Origin: Massariosphaeria phaeospora
Lineage: Eukaryota > Ascomycota > Dothideomycetes > Pleosporales
DNA: 64,000 nt
Direction: 5' to 3'
Assembly (NCBI GenBank): GCA_011032825.1
Contig: JAADJZ010000008.1
Location: 992,001 to 1,056,000 of the forward strand
Of the stretch, positions 22,333 through 34,808 are shown piece by piece. Under the pieces are notes generated by a model that worked only from the letters and a program-made list of their open reading frames with translations, ran no database searches and was not told the origin of the DNA. How positions within the stretch are numbered: the first letter of the stretch is position 1; the number at the start of each line of letters is the position of its first letter. The position numbers and the translations under genes are program-made.

Positions 22333-23047
22333 TCAGCACAAACACGGCAAATGCACCGTCTGGTAATTACTGCACGTCTTCCCACTCGGCGCATCACTCC
22401 CCGTCTGCAGGAACAAATCGTAGTAGCTGCTATCGCTCGACTTGCACGCCAAAAAGTTCAGCTCTGCACACCACCAATTCGTCAGCTCAGCTCAGCTCAG
22501 CTCAGCTCAGCTCTATATTCACACCCCAGAGCATACGACCCATTAGGTAGACAGATGAGAAGAAGGAAAAAGAGCAGCAACATACGTCTCCCCAACGCAC
22601 TCCCCTGCACCGTAATAATCGTATCGCCCTCCAGCCCCCACGCCGTCGTCTCGCCACTCGCGCCGAACACCAGCGGCTTGTAGCTCGTCGTCACGTTCGC
22701 GATGTTTAGGTACTTGCTCGTCTTCTTGCTCTGGATGGTGCCGCCGATAGTGAATTCCTCGGCGCTGGATTCCGGGCCGAGCACGGGAATGGAGGCTGCA
22801 TGGTGTCAGTCAGTCAGTTTTGGGCGGCGTGAGGGCAACTTTGGTGGACGTGGACATGTGCATGTTGGACATGGGAGATGGGGACGCACGCACCGTTCTT
22901 GGAGTTCGCTTGCAGATAGAGATGGTAGATGGGGTCTCGCACGCCGCGGATCTTGCCTACCGTCGCGGCGGCGGCTGTGTTGTCTATGGGAGCGGCGAGC
23001 GCGGTTTGGAGGAGGAGGAGGAGTGTTGGTGCGAGATTGAACAGCAT
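22333..23047 (-). CDS. Small secreted protein with CLC tail
   Basis: 164-residue protein. Exons are 23047-22894, 22795-22586 and 22463-22333. A clear signal peptide (LAPTLLLLLQTALAAP) is followed by a compact domain with IYHLYLQAN, VLGPESSAEEFTIGGTI, SYKPLVFGA, TAWGLEGDTIITVQGSALGRQ and a Cys-bearing C-terminus (NFLACK, KTCSNYQTVHLPCLC). Similar small secreted proteins occur in filamentous ascomycetes; I cannot name a function. Four Cys near the end could make two disulfides, as in apoplastic or wall proteins. A TATAAAG box lies about 95 bp upstream of the start. Intron 2 contains a CTCAG pentanucleotide repeat. Confidence 0.82.
22483..22513 (+). repeat. CTCAG pentanucleotide microsatellite
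   Basis: Six tandem CTCAG-type units lie in intron 2 of the small secreted protein gene, just upstream of its 3' splice site. On the coding strand it reads as GAGCT repeats. Confidence 0.85.
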
Positions 23048-23141
23048 GATGGATGGGTTTGGAGGCTCTGGACTCGAGACTGCGGGACGGTGAGGTGGAT
23101 TCAGAGCGTCAGGTGGTGGCGAACGTGTACTTGAGACGGCT

Positions 23142-23148
23142 CTTTATA
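23142..23148 (-). promoter_or_regulatory. TATA box of small secreted protein gene
   Basis: TATAAAG on the minus strand, 95 bp upstream of the ATG at 23047. Its spacing suits a fungal core promoter. Confidence 0.5.
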
Positions 23149-23734
23149 GAATCGGCGGCGTGATCATAATTAGGTTAGATAGTCAATATAACTAATATAG
23201 GCAGATGGGGTTGTGATGTCGCGTGTTTTTCGCTGTTTCGTAAGGATACCTCGAAGCTGAGGTTGCAGCGCTGATGGGATTGCGTCTCCTCGATTCCTTA
23301 AACGCCCAGAGCGTGATAGCCACTATGCTCTACCCTCAAGATTAAGCATTGCTGCATCTCGATACAATACGACAGTGTGGAGAGGAGAAAATGCGGGGAA
23401 ATGCCAGGGCTGGAGGCAACGGGCCGGGGTCCAAATGAAAGGGCCGGATCGAGATAGGACTAGCGCGAGTGGCAGATAAACAAGAGAAGTGAGAAAAGCT
23501 TGGTTTTTCTTAGCATTTGCAGATGGATGAAGTAAGATGCAGATTCGAACGTAGACTAGAAATCCTGGAGACTCGGTGCTCGTGCATGCTCTATGCGTCT
23601 ATCTAAGATCGTGACAGGCTAAACTCCTTGCTAAAATCATGCTAAAATGCAGCAGATGTGTACCTATTCTAAGACACTTGGTATAAAACTCAACCAGAAA
23701 ACACAAGTAAGAAGGAAATCCGCTAGGCTCCGCG
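23149..23734. other. Intergenic region
   Basis: Promoter side of the small secreted protein gene and 3' side of the LtrA gene. No gene seen. Confidence 0.5.
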
Positions 23735-25804
23735 CTATAAATGAGGGATGTAACCAGGACTGGGAGTGCGAGTCGGCACCGGAGCCATGTGGTAAAGCTG
23801 TCCGCCTGGATAATCCGTGCTCGTAGCCAACGGCTGGGTATCTGAATAGCTACTCCAAGCTGCCGACTTCGGGCGATCCTCAAAGGTGGCATCCAGCCGA
23901 CTGTTCCTATGAGAGTGTCCGGGGGTGCTATGGTGCTCGAGGTCGACTTCGTGCCCGTAAGGCTTTCCGCTCCGAATAAGAGACCAATTACAATACGCTG
24001 CGCTGATTTTATCGAAAAAGAGGACTAGAAACATCAGTGCAAGGCACGTCGGTAGTACGGCCGGAGAGCTGATGAACGAGAACAGCGTATCCGCATTCGC
24101 ACTGAGCGCGATCAAGGACGCACCAATCCCCAGGACGATCAACCGCACAATGACCGAGACGTAGTCGAACAGGTCGGCTTTGTGTCGTCGGATGAGGAAC
24201 AGGAATGCAATCGAACAGGCGATGAGAAGGCAGAAGGAACTCCAGTAGTAGAGATACACGACCTTCCAACTCTTGATAGCAACTTCGAAAGCAAAGAAGC
24301 TTTCGAGCTTATCCACCGGAATCTTCATGCCTAGCCCCGTGTACACTCCGTCGAACATAGTGACTCGTAGAAGATTTAGTTCCGCTGGCCACAGGTCGCT
24401 CTCCAGGTAAGAGGTCGCGTTGGCCTGCGAGCAGATGTTGGTCGCGTTGCCTACTGTATAGGCCAGCTCCAAGCTAGCATTATGATATGTGTAAGTTTCC
24501 ACTTTCGACTCGAAACGCCAATAGTTGACCAATTTGACCAAATTATCGCGTAACTTCTCGCCGTCAAGATTGTCCGAGATGCAGTATTCGTTGATGTAGT
24601 CCTCGATTTTGACGTAATTTTTGATAACGTATCGGGCGAGAACAACTTGTTGGGATCCTTCGACTACTCCGACGATGGCTAATTGGAAAGGAAAGTGTAG
24701 AATAGACCAGATCTGTTGGCGAATCGTTCCGTAATGACCTAGGCAAAGAGTCTTGTCAGCATTACACTTCGCGGTGTGCCTAATAGATGACTTACCATGA
24801 GGGAAATTGTCGAAGTATAGTGCCCACAGAAAGACCAAAAGCATAATGATAGACATTATGAGAAAGCAGCCTTCCGGTTCCAGGCCATACTTTCCCATCA
24901 ATCTCGAGACCGTCTTAGTAACACCAATGGCCCCCTCGCCGATAACGATGAGTGTAAGGAGGCTCATCCGCTCCATCAAGTGGGTTTTCTTGAAACTTAA
25001 CATCCTCCAGCAGCAGGATATAGTGATAACAGCGGTGGCTTCGACAATCATAACGATGTACCAAACAATGTAGATACCTCGATTTTCCTGAAACTCGTGC
25101 TGGAAAGCTGGAGTCATAGCGGCGATGGCACCTGCAGCGAGAGCATATATCCCAATCATCAAACCTAGCGGGAGATATAGTTTCGAATATTTCGCACGGA
25201 ACGTATAGAACTAGTCGGAGTTAGTATTGTTTAGCCAATGCCAGAAACGACGTACCAAAACCACGCCATATTGGAGCGAAAACAAGGCTCTGCTGATGAC
25301 GAGCGTGTAACACATGATCCGGAAATTAGTGTTGGTGCCCTTTAGACTTCCGGGGTTGAACGATGATCCCACTAGAGCTAGACCAACGAAGACGATGAAC
25401 TGTATGGCCTTGCAGAAGCGTTCGTATATGCAATCCCTAGCAAAACGAACATCGTGTAAAGTGACCTGAAACCAACTCGACCACAAGACCCCAAAGAAGC
25501 CAATGTATGCAATCAAATAATCCGAGTCCGTGACGGAATGGTATGTGGTGAATGTGGCTAGATTCGCAACGAAGAAAAGGTCGAAGAAGAGCTCGACGTG
25601 GTTCGCCTCGTGGCGTTGAGAGAAGACGAGGTGCTCATGGTCGGCGCCTGTCAAAGGTGACTCTATCCATGGCGTGGTCTTGTGTAATCGTTTAAGATGT
25701 CTTTCCTTGTCGCTATGAGTCGCGTGAGCTCAAATGGACTAAGGAAACAGCAAAGGATGTACTTACACATCTCGTCTTTTGGTGCCACGGAACGAGAAGC
25801 CCAT
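23735..25804 (-). CDS. LtrA-family (low temperature requirement) membrane protein
   Basis: 637-residue multi-pass membrane protein. Exons are 25804-25767, 25712-25256, 25210-24796 and 24738-23735. The short first exon (MGFSFRGTKRRD) joins in frame after a 54-bp intron. The family signature HVELFFDLFFVANLATFT stands at about residue 50-70, followed by many hydrophobic segments, including FGVLWSSWFQV, MIGIYALAAGAIAAM, LLTLIVIGEGAIGV and, after a long central loop, three more near the C-terminus. The acidic or polar residues in VELFFDLFF and VIGEGAIG are typical of LtrA proteins. The family's transport or signalling role is unknown. The last 90 residues are hydrophilic and Ser/Pro-rich, probably cytoplasmic. 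Confidence 0.88.
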
Positions 25805-27334
25805 CCTTATTAGCCAAGATGGCGTAGAAAAAAAGCAGTCGGGAAATAAATGTACAAAGGAGACAGGTACCAGACGGACTCAATCGCGGGCGAGGGTCTA
25901 CATATAACGGATATCTTTCAGCGAGCCCCAGCTCAGCGCGGACCAGGGCGGTTCCTTATTTAGTTGGGCATATGGTAGCGATGCCAATGGGAAAGGGATG
26001 GACACTCGACTCCGCCACCAGCAGGAGCACCCTTAGCTTGTTTGGGAAGAGGCTGACAGCCAAGGTACGAGAAGCTTTGGGCCAAGCAGACAAGCCGGCA
26101 GGCCCACAGACTCGCCGGCATGGATGCTGACGGGACCGGAGCTCAACCGCTGCTGGAACAAGACTCTGCCAGCCGCAAAACAGTGCGCGGGCATCGTCCC
26201 GATGAAACACGGGTGATTACCATTGGCGGAACCCCTGTTGAAAGCGGCGGAGCGCGTCGAAGCACTGAAGCTTAGCTAGCAGCTGGAAAGCTTCGTGCTT
26301 CTTCAACCTGCAACGTGGCCCACCCGATTGCTGAGTGCAGCAAGTCGAGGCGTGTGCCGCGATAACGTCGCATATGACTCCAGCGTCAGGTTCGGACGAG
26401 TGTGGCATTCGCATTGGGTGTCGTTGCCGCACTACCGCGCCCTTTTGCTGCAGCGTGTATTGGAAGGCTGAAGTTTCGCAGCGTCGTGGCACGGGTCTGG
26501 GCTCAGCACAGCGCGCGAGAAGAGCGCCTTGTTGACCGACTTGATGCGCGCGCAGAACAAAGCCAACGAAGGGATAGTGCGGGTTTCGGGCAGTGTTGAG
26601 TGTAGAAAGAGAGATTGGCTGGGGGTGTTTCGGACGGAAAGTCGGAGGTTGGAGTGGGGGTTAGGCCAAAAACGTGGCTTTACGTCAGCAAACACTGCAT
26701 GGATTATCGACTTGCTCTTATGCCTCTGCATCCATGTGCGCGTCCTCCAGGTTACAAGTACAGTTCAAATGCAGATCGTGCGACTGCCGCAAACCAAGTC
26801 TTCGAGTCTTGTGTTGCCAAAAACCTTGATCTAGTAATCCTCTCGCTGTGGATTGCAAAGCCAACACCACCTGAAACGAGGGAGCAGACCGGAGATAGCA
26901 CTTTGCGGGCTTGCGATATCCACGAATTTTGACTTTTATGACTGCTGCGCATTGTTCCTTTGTGTTACTGTGGGCGGTTGCTGTGTTGGTAGACCTTATC
27001 GGTGCGGTGCATCAGAGTACTGGCTATGCTTGTCGCAGATAAGCTGATGCGAAGGATGGCCGCATCGGAGTTCAATTTGAACTTGGTTAGAAGGGGCTAC
27101 CGCAAGTGCCAGCTAGAGGAGACCTCATCGTTGAAAATCATCTATTTGTCAATCATAATATTTGTTCGGAGTATGCACGCACTAGTATCATTTAAAGTGT
27201 CCGGAGAGTGCGACTCGTCGACCGTCCGCCTGTGTCCTCCGCATCTATAAATGCTGGCATAAATCCGATAAATGCAACAAACTCCAGACGCCGCGCTCAA
27301 ATGTACAAGCCGTGGCAAGTTCTCCCTCTCCTCT
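25805..27334. other. Gene-free region
   Basis: About 1.5 kb. Short frames are present on both strands, but none has a recognisable domain, codon bias or splice structure. Confidence 0.45.
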
Positions 27335-29140
27335 TTAATTCCTTATCAAGCTGGTTCGCTCGTTTGCGCTCTCCCCCTCAGGAGCATCTCCGACATCTTC
27401 CTCTTCATCTTCCTCATCCTCGTCGCTCCATCCCTCGGCTTCAAGTCCTCCTCCACGAATGCCAAAGCTCAGGATGAATCCCAAGAAGGATATCCCGGCG
27501 AAAACACCAAATACCAGAGCCTCTCCTTTGGGCCTGATACTTGTTGCTGCAGTAAACAAAGCACCGGAAACAAATGGGCCGAGAGCACGACCGGCGGCCG
27601 AAAGACTCTGCGCAAGTCCGTTTAGAGTGCCGAGAACATTGTGATTGGGAGCCGAATTAGTTATCTATATCGGCATTAGCGCATTCTCATACTCACAGCA
27701 GGAAGCGGTACTTACCAAGAGCAAGGCGGAAGTCAGACCACCAACGCTTGCAACAGTCTTAATGACAAGAACAACGCCAAGTTCTGCCCACAACCAGCCT
27801 CTACCTGTACCCATGCCTTTGGAAGGCACGCTATTCTGGTATCCGACCCAAGGCATGAGCAGAAAGGCAACTACAAAGGCGGCGAGACTGACTCTATAAG
27901 TGACCTTGTTCCCGACCTGCTCTCTTATTTTTCCATATATACCGATTTGGAATAAGATTGTGATGGCGCCGGCAAATGCAAGAGATAACCCCACTGCTTC
28001 TGGTTTCAACCCTCGGCCTGTGGGAGGTTGCTCTTCCGCAAAAATGGGATACAGCGAGTTGTATGCAATGTTTGCAAGCTGGAAGATGAAATAAGTCACA
28101 AGTAGAAGAAGGGTGTCGCGATTGAGGATCTCCTTCTTGGTGAGTTGCTCGCCTGAGGTGTGAGGGAAAAGCGCCGGGGCCGAGGTATCAGATTCGGCGT
28201 CGGAGCTTTCACCCTCGTCTTCTTCCTGGACTCCATCCAGATGGTGCTGCTGATGCCCACTTGTCCGCTTACCTATCAAACGCCTTACGTAGGTAGGTCG
28301 GGATGAACTTGTGAACTGCCACATCCACGTGAACAGACTCGACACTCTCTTGCCGAGGGGAGGCAACTCCCTCGCCTCTTCCAAACTCTCTTCCAGGAAG
28401 AACATGCAAATGACTAGATCTATGCCAAGGACAACAGCAGAGAACAAGTTCGGGAGGAGGTATGGGTACGGGTTCGGCTGCCCCTTGCGGAAAGGATTCT
28501 CGTAGAAGACCATCACACCGCCCACTATGGGACCGGTGATGCCTCCAAGGCCGTACACGACCGGTAGATAGGTGAATGCCCGAGACTGATTGCTCCGGTC
28601 GGTTATCTCGCCAAGACATGTTGAGACGACGCCCGCGTTGCCGTTGACTAGGCCCATCAGCATCTGCACCACAATCGCCTGCCACAGGGTCCGGCAGAAG
28701 CCGAAAGCGACAAAGCATGCCAATGTCAGGAGCGTGCCTATCAGAATGACGGGCTTTCGTCCGATCCTGTCCGACAGCCAGCCCCAGTAGAAGTTGGTCG
28801 CGAACTGCGCGAGGGCAAACGACGACGCAATCAGGCCCACGTAGAGGCCAGCCTGGCCCTCCTTGACCTGAGGGAATGTCTTTGTCATCTCGGGCAGGTA
28901 TGGGCTGATTGAATTGAGCGCTGTCTGCTCGGCGAGGGCGATGATGGCGAGCACAACAAGCTGGCGGGTGGGGAGAGGCGTCTCATGGTGAGCGTCGTCG
29001 GTGTCGGAGCCCGGTTGCGGCGGAGAGGTCGACAGCGGGCGGCCCCGTGACGTGGGCGGCTTCGTGGGGAAGGTCTGGTAATGGAGCGTTGAAGACTTTC
29101 GCTTGGGCGCAATGGGCGGCCTGGGATGCGAGCCGGGCAT
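27335..29140 (-). CDS. MFS transporter, DHA1/ZIFL-like
   Basis: 584-residue major facilitator with 12 expected membrane spans. Exons are 29140-27716 and 27664-27335; the 51-bp phase-0 intron follows GLTSALLL. A 60-residue Pro/Ser-rich cytoplasmic N-terminus precedes the first helix (QLVVLAIIALAEQTAL). Motif A between helices 2 and 3 reads GWLSDRIGRKPVIL. Motif C-like GLGGITGPIVGG in helix 5 marks the proton-antiporter class. The central loop (about 275-345) is long and acidic (EEDEGESSDAESD). The tail is strongly acidic (SDEDEEDEEEDVGD) and ends ERTSLIRN. The layout matches fungal relatives of yeast YCR023C and plant ZIF1-like carriers. Substrate unknown; no biosynthetic cluster surrounds it. 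Confidence 0.9.
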
Positions 29141-30467
29141 GGCGGGGCTGGGACGGCAGCAGAGGAAGCAGTTGTGGCAGGCTGCTCATGCATCGAGGGT
29201 GGAGCGTGAAGGGGTGAAGGGGTGAAGTGGTCGCGGGGGTTGTCGAGTGAAAGGCGTGTGAATGGCCTGCGAAAGTCAAACTTCAGCCAGGCGGCTCTTT
29301 CGTCATCAGGGCCCAGGCTGCAGCAAGTGGGCAGCTAAGGCCCGCCTTACTAATTAGCGCGCACCACCGCCGGCCGTCCACCCAGCCATCACCATATCGA
29401 CAACAACGGCCTCAGACACACTGTCTCCCGCGCAGTGCTGGTTCTTATGTCGCATACCGTGACCGAAATGTCCCGCGCGACTGCGTGCTTGTCTGCCTGG
29501 CTAGTCATCCCCTTCCTTTTCACCTTTCACTTTTCACACTCGCGCGACACTCGAAACACCGTCGACTCCGATTCCGTTGGGCCCTCGTGGCTATGGCTGT
29601 CAGTAGTCCTTGGTATTCTGGATTGGAAGAGACCGAGATGCAAGCGTCCGGCTCCATTTCGGATTGTGATTGATGAGACTACGCCCGTCTACGCCCGTCC
29701 TATGTAGGATGAAGGCGAGGGCCTAAATACCCGTAGGCTATGTCCATCCCCCCGCTGGAATCTTCGTCTATGCACTCGTCCCAGGAATGTGCAGTGGCTA
29801 GCCTTCCAAGAGAACATACATAGATGCTCCACACGAATCCTCAGACCCTACAGAATCTAAGATCCGATCCAATCCATTCCAACTTCAAATTATCTAATCA
29901 GCCCTGCGTAGACTACTATCTGCGTACCTAAGCTCGTGTTGTCCAACTTCCATGCGCTCAGCCCCAACGCACCCTATCAAATCTCCCAAGTCCGAGGAGC
30001 AGGAATGCCACGCATGAGCCCTAGGATTTCACCCGTGCTTACCGCAGTGTGCAATGTTTGTTTCATAGTCGTCGGGCAATTTTTCGGCAGTGTAAAACAC
30101 AGCAGCCAGTGGATTGCAAGGATGGATATTAAGTAAACATGAAGTGTGGACCGCCATCTTCGGGACTCGGCGCGGAAATTGGGCCTGCAAAACATCCTCG
30201 GCGCGTCTGCCGTACGGGACATGCTACTAGGCGAGGCTGCTCGGCAAGGCGGTGTTATTACAGATGAACGAGGAGCTGATGGTATATAACTCGGGTTGGA
30301 GCTGCTCTACAAGGGCCAACAAGCAGGTTCTATTCAAGCTCACCACACTCTTTTGAACACTCGCGCCGATCTTTGACAGATCTCTTTCTACATTCACAAC
30401 TATCTTCGAGAGATAACTGCATCATCAACCCACAATCCACGACATCTGTTCTATAGCAACTCTCAAC
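29141..30467. other. Divergent intergenic region
   Basis: About 1.3 kb between the MFS gene (-) and the DJ-1 gene (+). A TATATAA element at 30283-30289 is suited to the DJ-1 gene. A short tandem CTACGCCCGT pair lies near 29680. No gene seen. Confidence 0.5.
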
Positions 30468-31403
30468 ATGCGCGCCTCAACCTTTGCAACGGCACTTGCC
30501 GCCCTCCCCACCGGCTTCGCCATGCTGGCAACGCCAAAACTCAGCAACCTCACAGCCACCCCTAAGCACTTCGGCATTGTCCTTTTCCCCGGCTACCAAG
30601 CCCTCGATGTTTTCGGACCCCTAGACATCCTCAACAGCTTCTCCATGCTCTTCGACCAGACCATGCAATTGTCAATCATCAGCGCCGACCTCGAGCCCGT
30701 CAGCACGATTCCCAAGCCCGTCAGCACGATTCCCAAGCCAAGCGGCAAGATGAACATGACGCACGGCACCTTTGGACAGAAATTGGTGCCAACACACACG
30801 TTCAAACAGGTCCTTGCCAACGGCGGCCAATGTGGTGCGTCTTCCGCAGCTCCCGCGGCTGTAGGCCATCCCCACGCGAGGCAAGCAGGCCACGCCGGCA
30901 TGGAGAAGAACAGCACTGCTCCTGGCGCTCCTGGTCCCATCGAGGTCCTGATCATCCCCGGTGGCTCAGGCACCCGTCAGGCCCTGACTGAGGAGATCGA
31001 CTTCGTTAAGCAGATGTACCCCAAGGTAAGCTCTCCACCATGTTTTCCCTGAAAAGCCGCGGTTCTAACAATTTCCCAGGTCAAGCAGATCATCTCCGTC
31101 TGCACCGGAGCCACTCTTCTTTCCCGCGCCGGCGTCCTCGACGGCCGCAGCGCCACCAGCAACAAGCGCTCCTGGGACTGGGTCGTCTCTACGGGCCCTA
31201 ACGTCAACTGGAAGCGCGAGGCCCGCTGGGTTGTCGACGGCAACATCTGGTCCTCGTCCGGTATCTCCGCTGGCATGGACGTCACCTACGCCTGGATGGC
31301 CGACACCTACGGCGAGGACGTTGCCGATTACCAATCCAAGTCCCTCGAGTACGAACGCTGGACTGATGCCAGCCGTGATCCCTTTGCCAACATCTGGGCG
31401 TAA
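30468..31403 (+). CDS. DJ-1/PfpI-family protein, secreted-type
   Basis: 293-residue protein, exons 30468-31025 and 31080-31403 with a 54-bp intron. It starts with a signal-peptide-like segment (STFATALAALPTGFAML). The DJ-1/PfpI fold follows: HFGIVLFPGYQALDVFGPLDIL, IEVLIIPGGSGTR, and the nucleophile elbow ISVCTGATLLSRAGVLDGRS with Cys at residue 194. The acidic residue of DVFGPLD at the N-terminus fits the isonitrile-hydratase-like branch. A hydratase or glyoxalase-type activity is possible but not shown. The region between about residues 77-155 is longer than usual and includes a perfect in-frame tandem duplication and a Pro/Ala-rich insert. Confidence 0.87.
30696..30737 (+). repeat. Perfect 21-bp tandem duplication in coding sequence
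   Basis: Two identical 21-base units (30696-30716 and 30717-30737), each encoding PVSTIPK, sit in an exposed loop of the DJ-1-like protein. The frame is kept. Confidence 0.95.
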
Positions 31404-33515
31404 ACGGGCCCAGTTCTCTGGACATCGAGGACTCGTCTACTTATCAACTCCTTCACCACGGTAGCCGGTCTGCTACACTTGTAAATATTGTCGCGCCCCG
31501 ATGCAGTCTTCTCTTCTCGTAGATTTTTGTTTTTCGATTCTTACTCTCTTTTACCCACCTTATCTCACCCGCATTGTATATACCTCATCCCTGCATTTAC
31601 ATCGCATTGCATTGTACTGTACGCTGCATTCCTCTTCTCGTGGTCCTTGCCACAAACCTGTTGGGACATCCAAAGAGCTTTGAAATAGACTATGTATATA
31701 ACTTATAGAGTTTCCGCTTGCAAAATAAGCTCCTATTTGCAAGACCGTGCGCGGTGTTATTGATTATTGATGTGCACTGGTTGAATAACAGGGTTTGATC
31801 ACGCTTCCTTCCGACCCAATCCACTCCATCTCCCGTCGCTCGTATGCCGCCTACTCCTATACCCCTTCTCCATCAGCCTTACCAGGCTTCGCTGCTAGAA
31901 GAGCTCCTAGGAGTTTTCCCTTCTTTCCCATTCTCTTACTAGCTCGCATCTCCTTCGGCTTCGGCGCCTCTGCACCCCACCAACTCCACAGCGTCAACTC
32001 TCACGAACCGTTCCTTTTCCGGCAGGAAGCACCTGCCTGATGAGGCGGATGTGCGTCGCTAAGTTGATGCTTGTCGTGAAGAAAGCTTTCTGAGTTGACC
32101 TGTCTTGGCGGATCAAGAGCGGGTTCGGTCGTGTGTGTGATTGAGGGGATATCTTGTGGAGTAGAGCAGATGACAGAAAGACTTTAGAGCCAAGGGATGA
32201 AAGTTAGGTGGTAGACGGTTGATGGTGATGTATTTTTGTGAGCGCTAGAGGCGCTTAGTAAGGGAATTAGAACTGACACTAAGTCCAATTCGGAACTAGC
32301 CTACCCTGACAAAACTGGGCCATCAAGCAACTTTCAACCACTCGCTCTATCTATCCGCATTGCCTACCATTATTAATCTATGTAATAGATACTATGGTTG
32401 AACAGGGCCTTCAAGGTGTGCTAGTCCACTTGAAGTGTGTTAAAGCCCTCATATCGTAAGAGCAACAGGTGGTATGACAGCCTGCGGGGATCACTTAAAG
32501 AAGAACACAATTGCTTCAGATGCAGACACCGCAATTTTCCTCAAACTGCCTTTGCCATGAACCGGCGTCCTTAAGCATCTCGGTGCATTCATGTTATAAG
32601 ATAGCCATGCGATCATCTCCGTAACCCGACCCAAGCATCAGCCCCTTCCAAGCTGTCTCGACATCAGATGAAGATAAACCAAAAAACATTGCTATCAGGC
32701 CGGACGCAATGCCCGTCCGTAGGCTACGAAGAAAGAAAAGACACAGTAACATGGAGGCGAGAACCTCAGAGAAGGCAAAGGACGCCGTGTTTCCGCCCCA
32801 CGTTTCACCCTGTACACCAAGTTTCCGCTTCCCGCCAACCTGAGACACACGGCGAACCACTTCTCCAAGCGCATGAATTCAAATCACCACCACCGAGGCG
32901 CATCGAACTTTTTCGAGAATACTGGCGGCCCCATAGGGCTTGGTGGAAGGGTGGAGATCATGGATGGCGCAATGGGAATGACAGTCCAAGATGCGATTAG
33001 TGGCTGCAGAAATGTACTTTAGAACCAAATGCTCGGCAGCGTTTGAGTTGGCATTTAAACTCGCGAAGCGTAACATTTGCCACGCATTCGAGACCAGCAC
33101 AGTCTGCTCTAAGCGCCACACCCGTGCAACCTAGACACCGACCTGTATCAAGGAGCCGTAGGTAGCTAGACATTTGCGCCCCGCATGCGCATGTTACCAA
33201 GACGCAAGAACTCCCTCCCCGTTTCTGTTCAGCCCAATCCAGTCCCATCATGCAGCTCGTATTCTGCATAGGGAGACGTGAGGGAGGGGAAGAGATATAC
33301 TGCGCCGCCCCCGGTTTTATCGAGGGGCCAGCCAGTGTGCCTACCCGACAACCTCTTTCTTGCGACTTTGCGGACTATGCAACGGATTGGTGCTACGTGC
33401 TGTCTTTTGTACTTGAGCGCTTCGATTCCTATGGCACACAGTCTCTTGAAGAGTTGACACCGCCGTCGGCACACGCACTTTCCACCGAGCATCGTCAGCG
33501 CAACTCATCGCCACA
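31404..33515. other. Long gene-free region
   Basis: About 2.1 kb. Bases 32250-32480 are AT-rich and may be old repeat material. No gene, RNA or intact mobile element is recognisable. Confidence 0.45.
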
Positions 33516-34808
33516 ATGCTCGCCTTACCAATGATCCTTGCGCTTCCAGTCTTGCTCTCCACGAGCATCTTCACCCATGCATTTGCTACCGACCAAGGCT
33601 TCATCGACATCTACAAGGGTGCAAACGCACACTACGCCGCGGAACTAACGGGCGGCGAGGACTGCAACGAGAAAGAAATGCAAAAGATTAGAGACGGCTT
33701 CGTCGAGATGAACATGCTGTTCCAAGCCGCGGTCAACGTGAACTGGGATGGCGTCCCGGAGCGCGAGTTTTTCGGCTCACAGGAACGAATACAAAACTAC
33801 ACTCGGGTCGTAGAAGCGAATCTTCGCCGGGCGGCGCAATACGCCAATTTGAAGGGCAATGTGACCCGGAATCCCGACATACATGTGCGGTGCGACGACC
33901 CGAACGATCAGTGCGGTGGTAAAGGCTGGAAGCGAGACGGAAATGGGAAAGGAGGTGGAGGTGGAGGACATGCCGCGTATAACATTGGAAACGAGCCGCA
34001 TATCAATTTCTGTGGGCGTGATAATGACAAAAAGAGCTCCGGCTATTTTGATTTGGATCCGTTGGACGAGAGAATGGAGAAGAAAGCTGGTAAGAATGGT
34101 GCTGAGATGGAGCTAGACGAGTATCAGAACCGCGGTACGTCATGCGTTCCAAAGGATGCATCGGAGGAGAAAGCTAATATATCCCAGCAACTGCATGGGC
34201 GAGGCAGGTAATGCACATCTCGGCCGTCGGCACTGCGATTGTCGAGAAGGCCGTCCCGAACACAGCGCCCAACGGTAGCGAGTGGGTAATGAGCACCTCA
34301 GAGGGCCCCATGGGCACGTCAGTTCTTGCTGGCGTACAGAACGAACGTCCGGAAACCGATTTTCCGAATGACATCCAGCAATTAAAATATGCATACGGTG
34401 CAACGCGGGCAAAGATCATTGCGGCGAGTTCGATTCAGGAACCTTATGATGCGATTAACAATGCTGAGAGCTATGCGCTCTACTCTCAGGCACGATATTT
34501 GATGGAGAAGAAGAACTTCTATCCCAACCTGCCAGTCTTGGACATTGGTGACGAAATAGCTCTTCTGAACAATGAGGAGCTCCAAGGAGGAAAGTGGCAG
34601 TTGCCCGCAAATGACGTAGTGTGAGTATGGCTTAGTCTTGTAAATCGGAGTTACAAAGCTGACCATCGCGACACTTAGGCCACTCCGAAAAGGGATGAGC
34701 TCTACAGGCATGCCTTTAAACTCTGCAGCTGCGGTCACAGGCGGAGATCGGTCACGAATGATGGCCATTTGCATGATGTCCATCGCTATACTCATTAGGA
34801 TGATGTGA
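33516..34808 (+). CDS. Secreted Aspzincin (M35)-like protein, HExxH lost
   Basis: 393-residue protein, exons 33516-34134, 34188-34620 and 34679-34808. A strong signal peptide (LPMILALPVLLSTSIFTHAFA) leads a domain typical of fungal lysine-specific-endopeptidase-like (Aspzincin, M35 clan) secreted proteins: IHVRCDDPNDQC, a Gly-rich loop, INFCGRDN, and the C-terminal YAYGATRAK and NNAESYALYSQARYL. In active members the zinc motif HExxH lies before the YG and NAD(S/T)YA segments. Here the aligned stretch reads ATAWARQVMHISAVG, so the first His and catalytic Glu are Arg212 and Gln213 and only the second His (216) remains. The third exon adds a tail ending in the hydrophobic MMAICMMSIAILIRMM, which may be a GPI signal. 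It is probably a non-catalytic surface protein. Confidence 0.8.

Noticed and set aside
29435..29707. Small membrane protein in the MFS/DJ-1 gap
   Set aside because: The frame has a hydrophobic stretch, but poor start context, no ATG at its opening and no conserved pattern.
3717..30000. Secondary-metabolite gene cluster (NmrA, MFS and bZIP genes)
   Set aside because: The genes are far apart, divergent and lack any PKS, NRPS, terpene or DMATS backbone.
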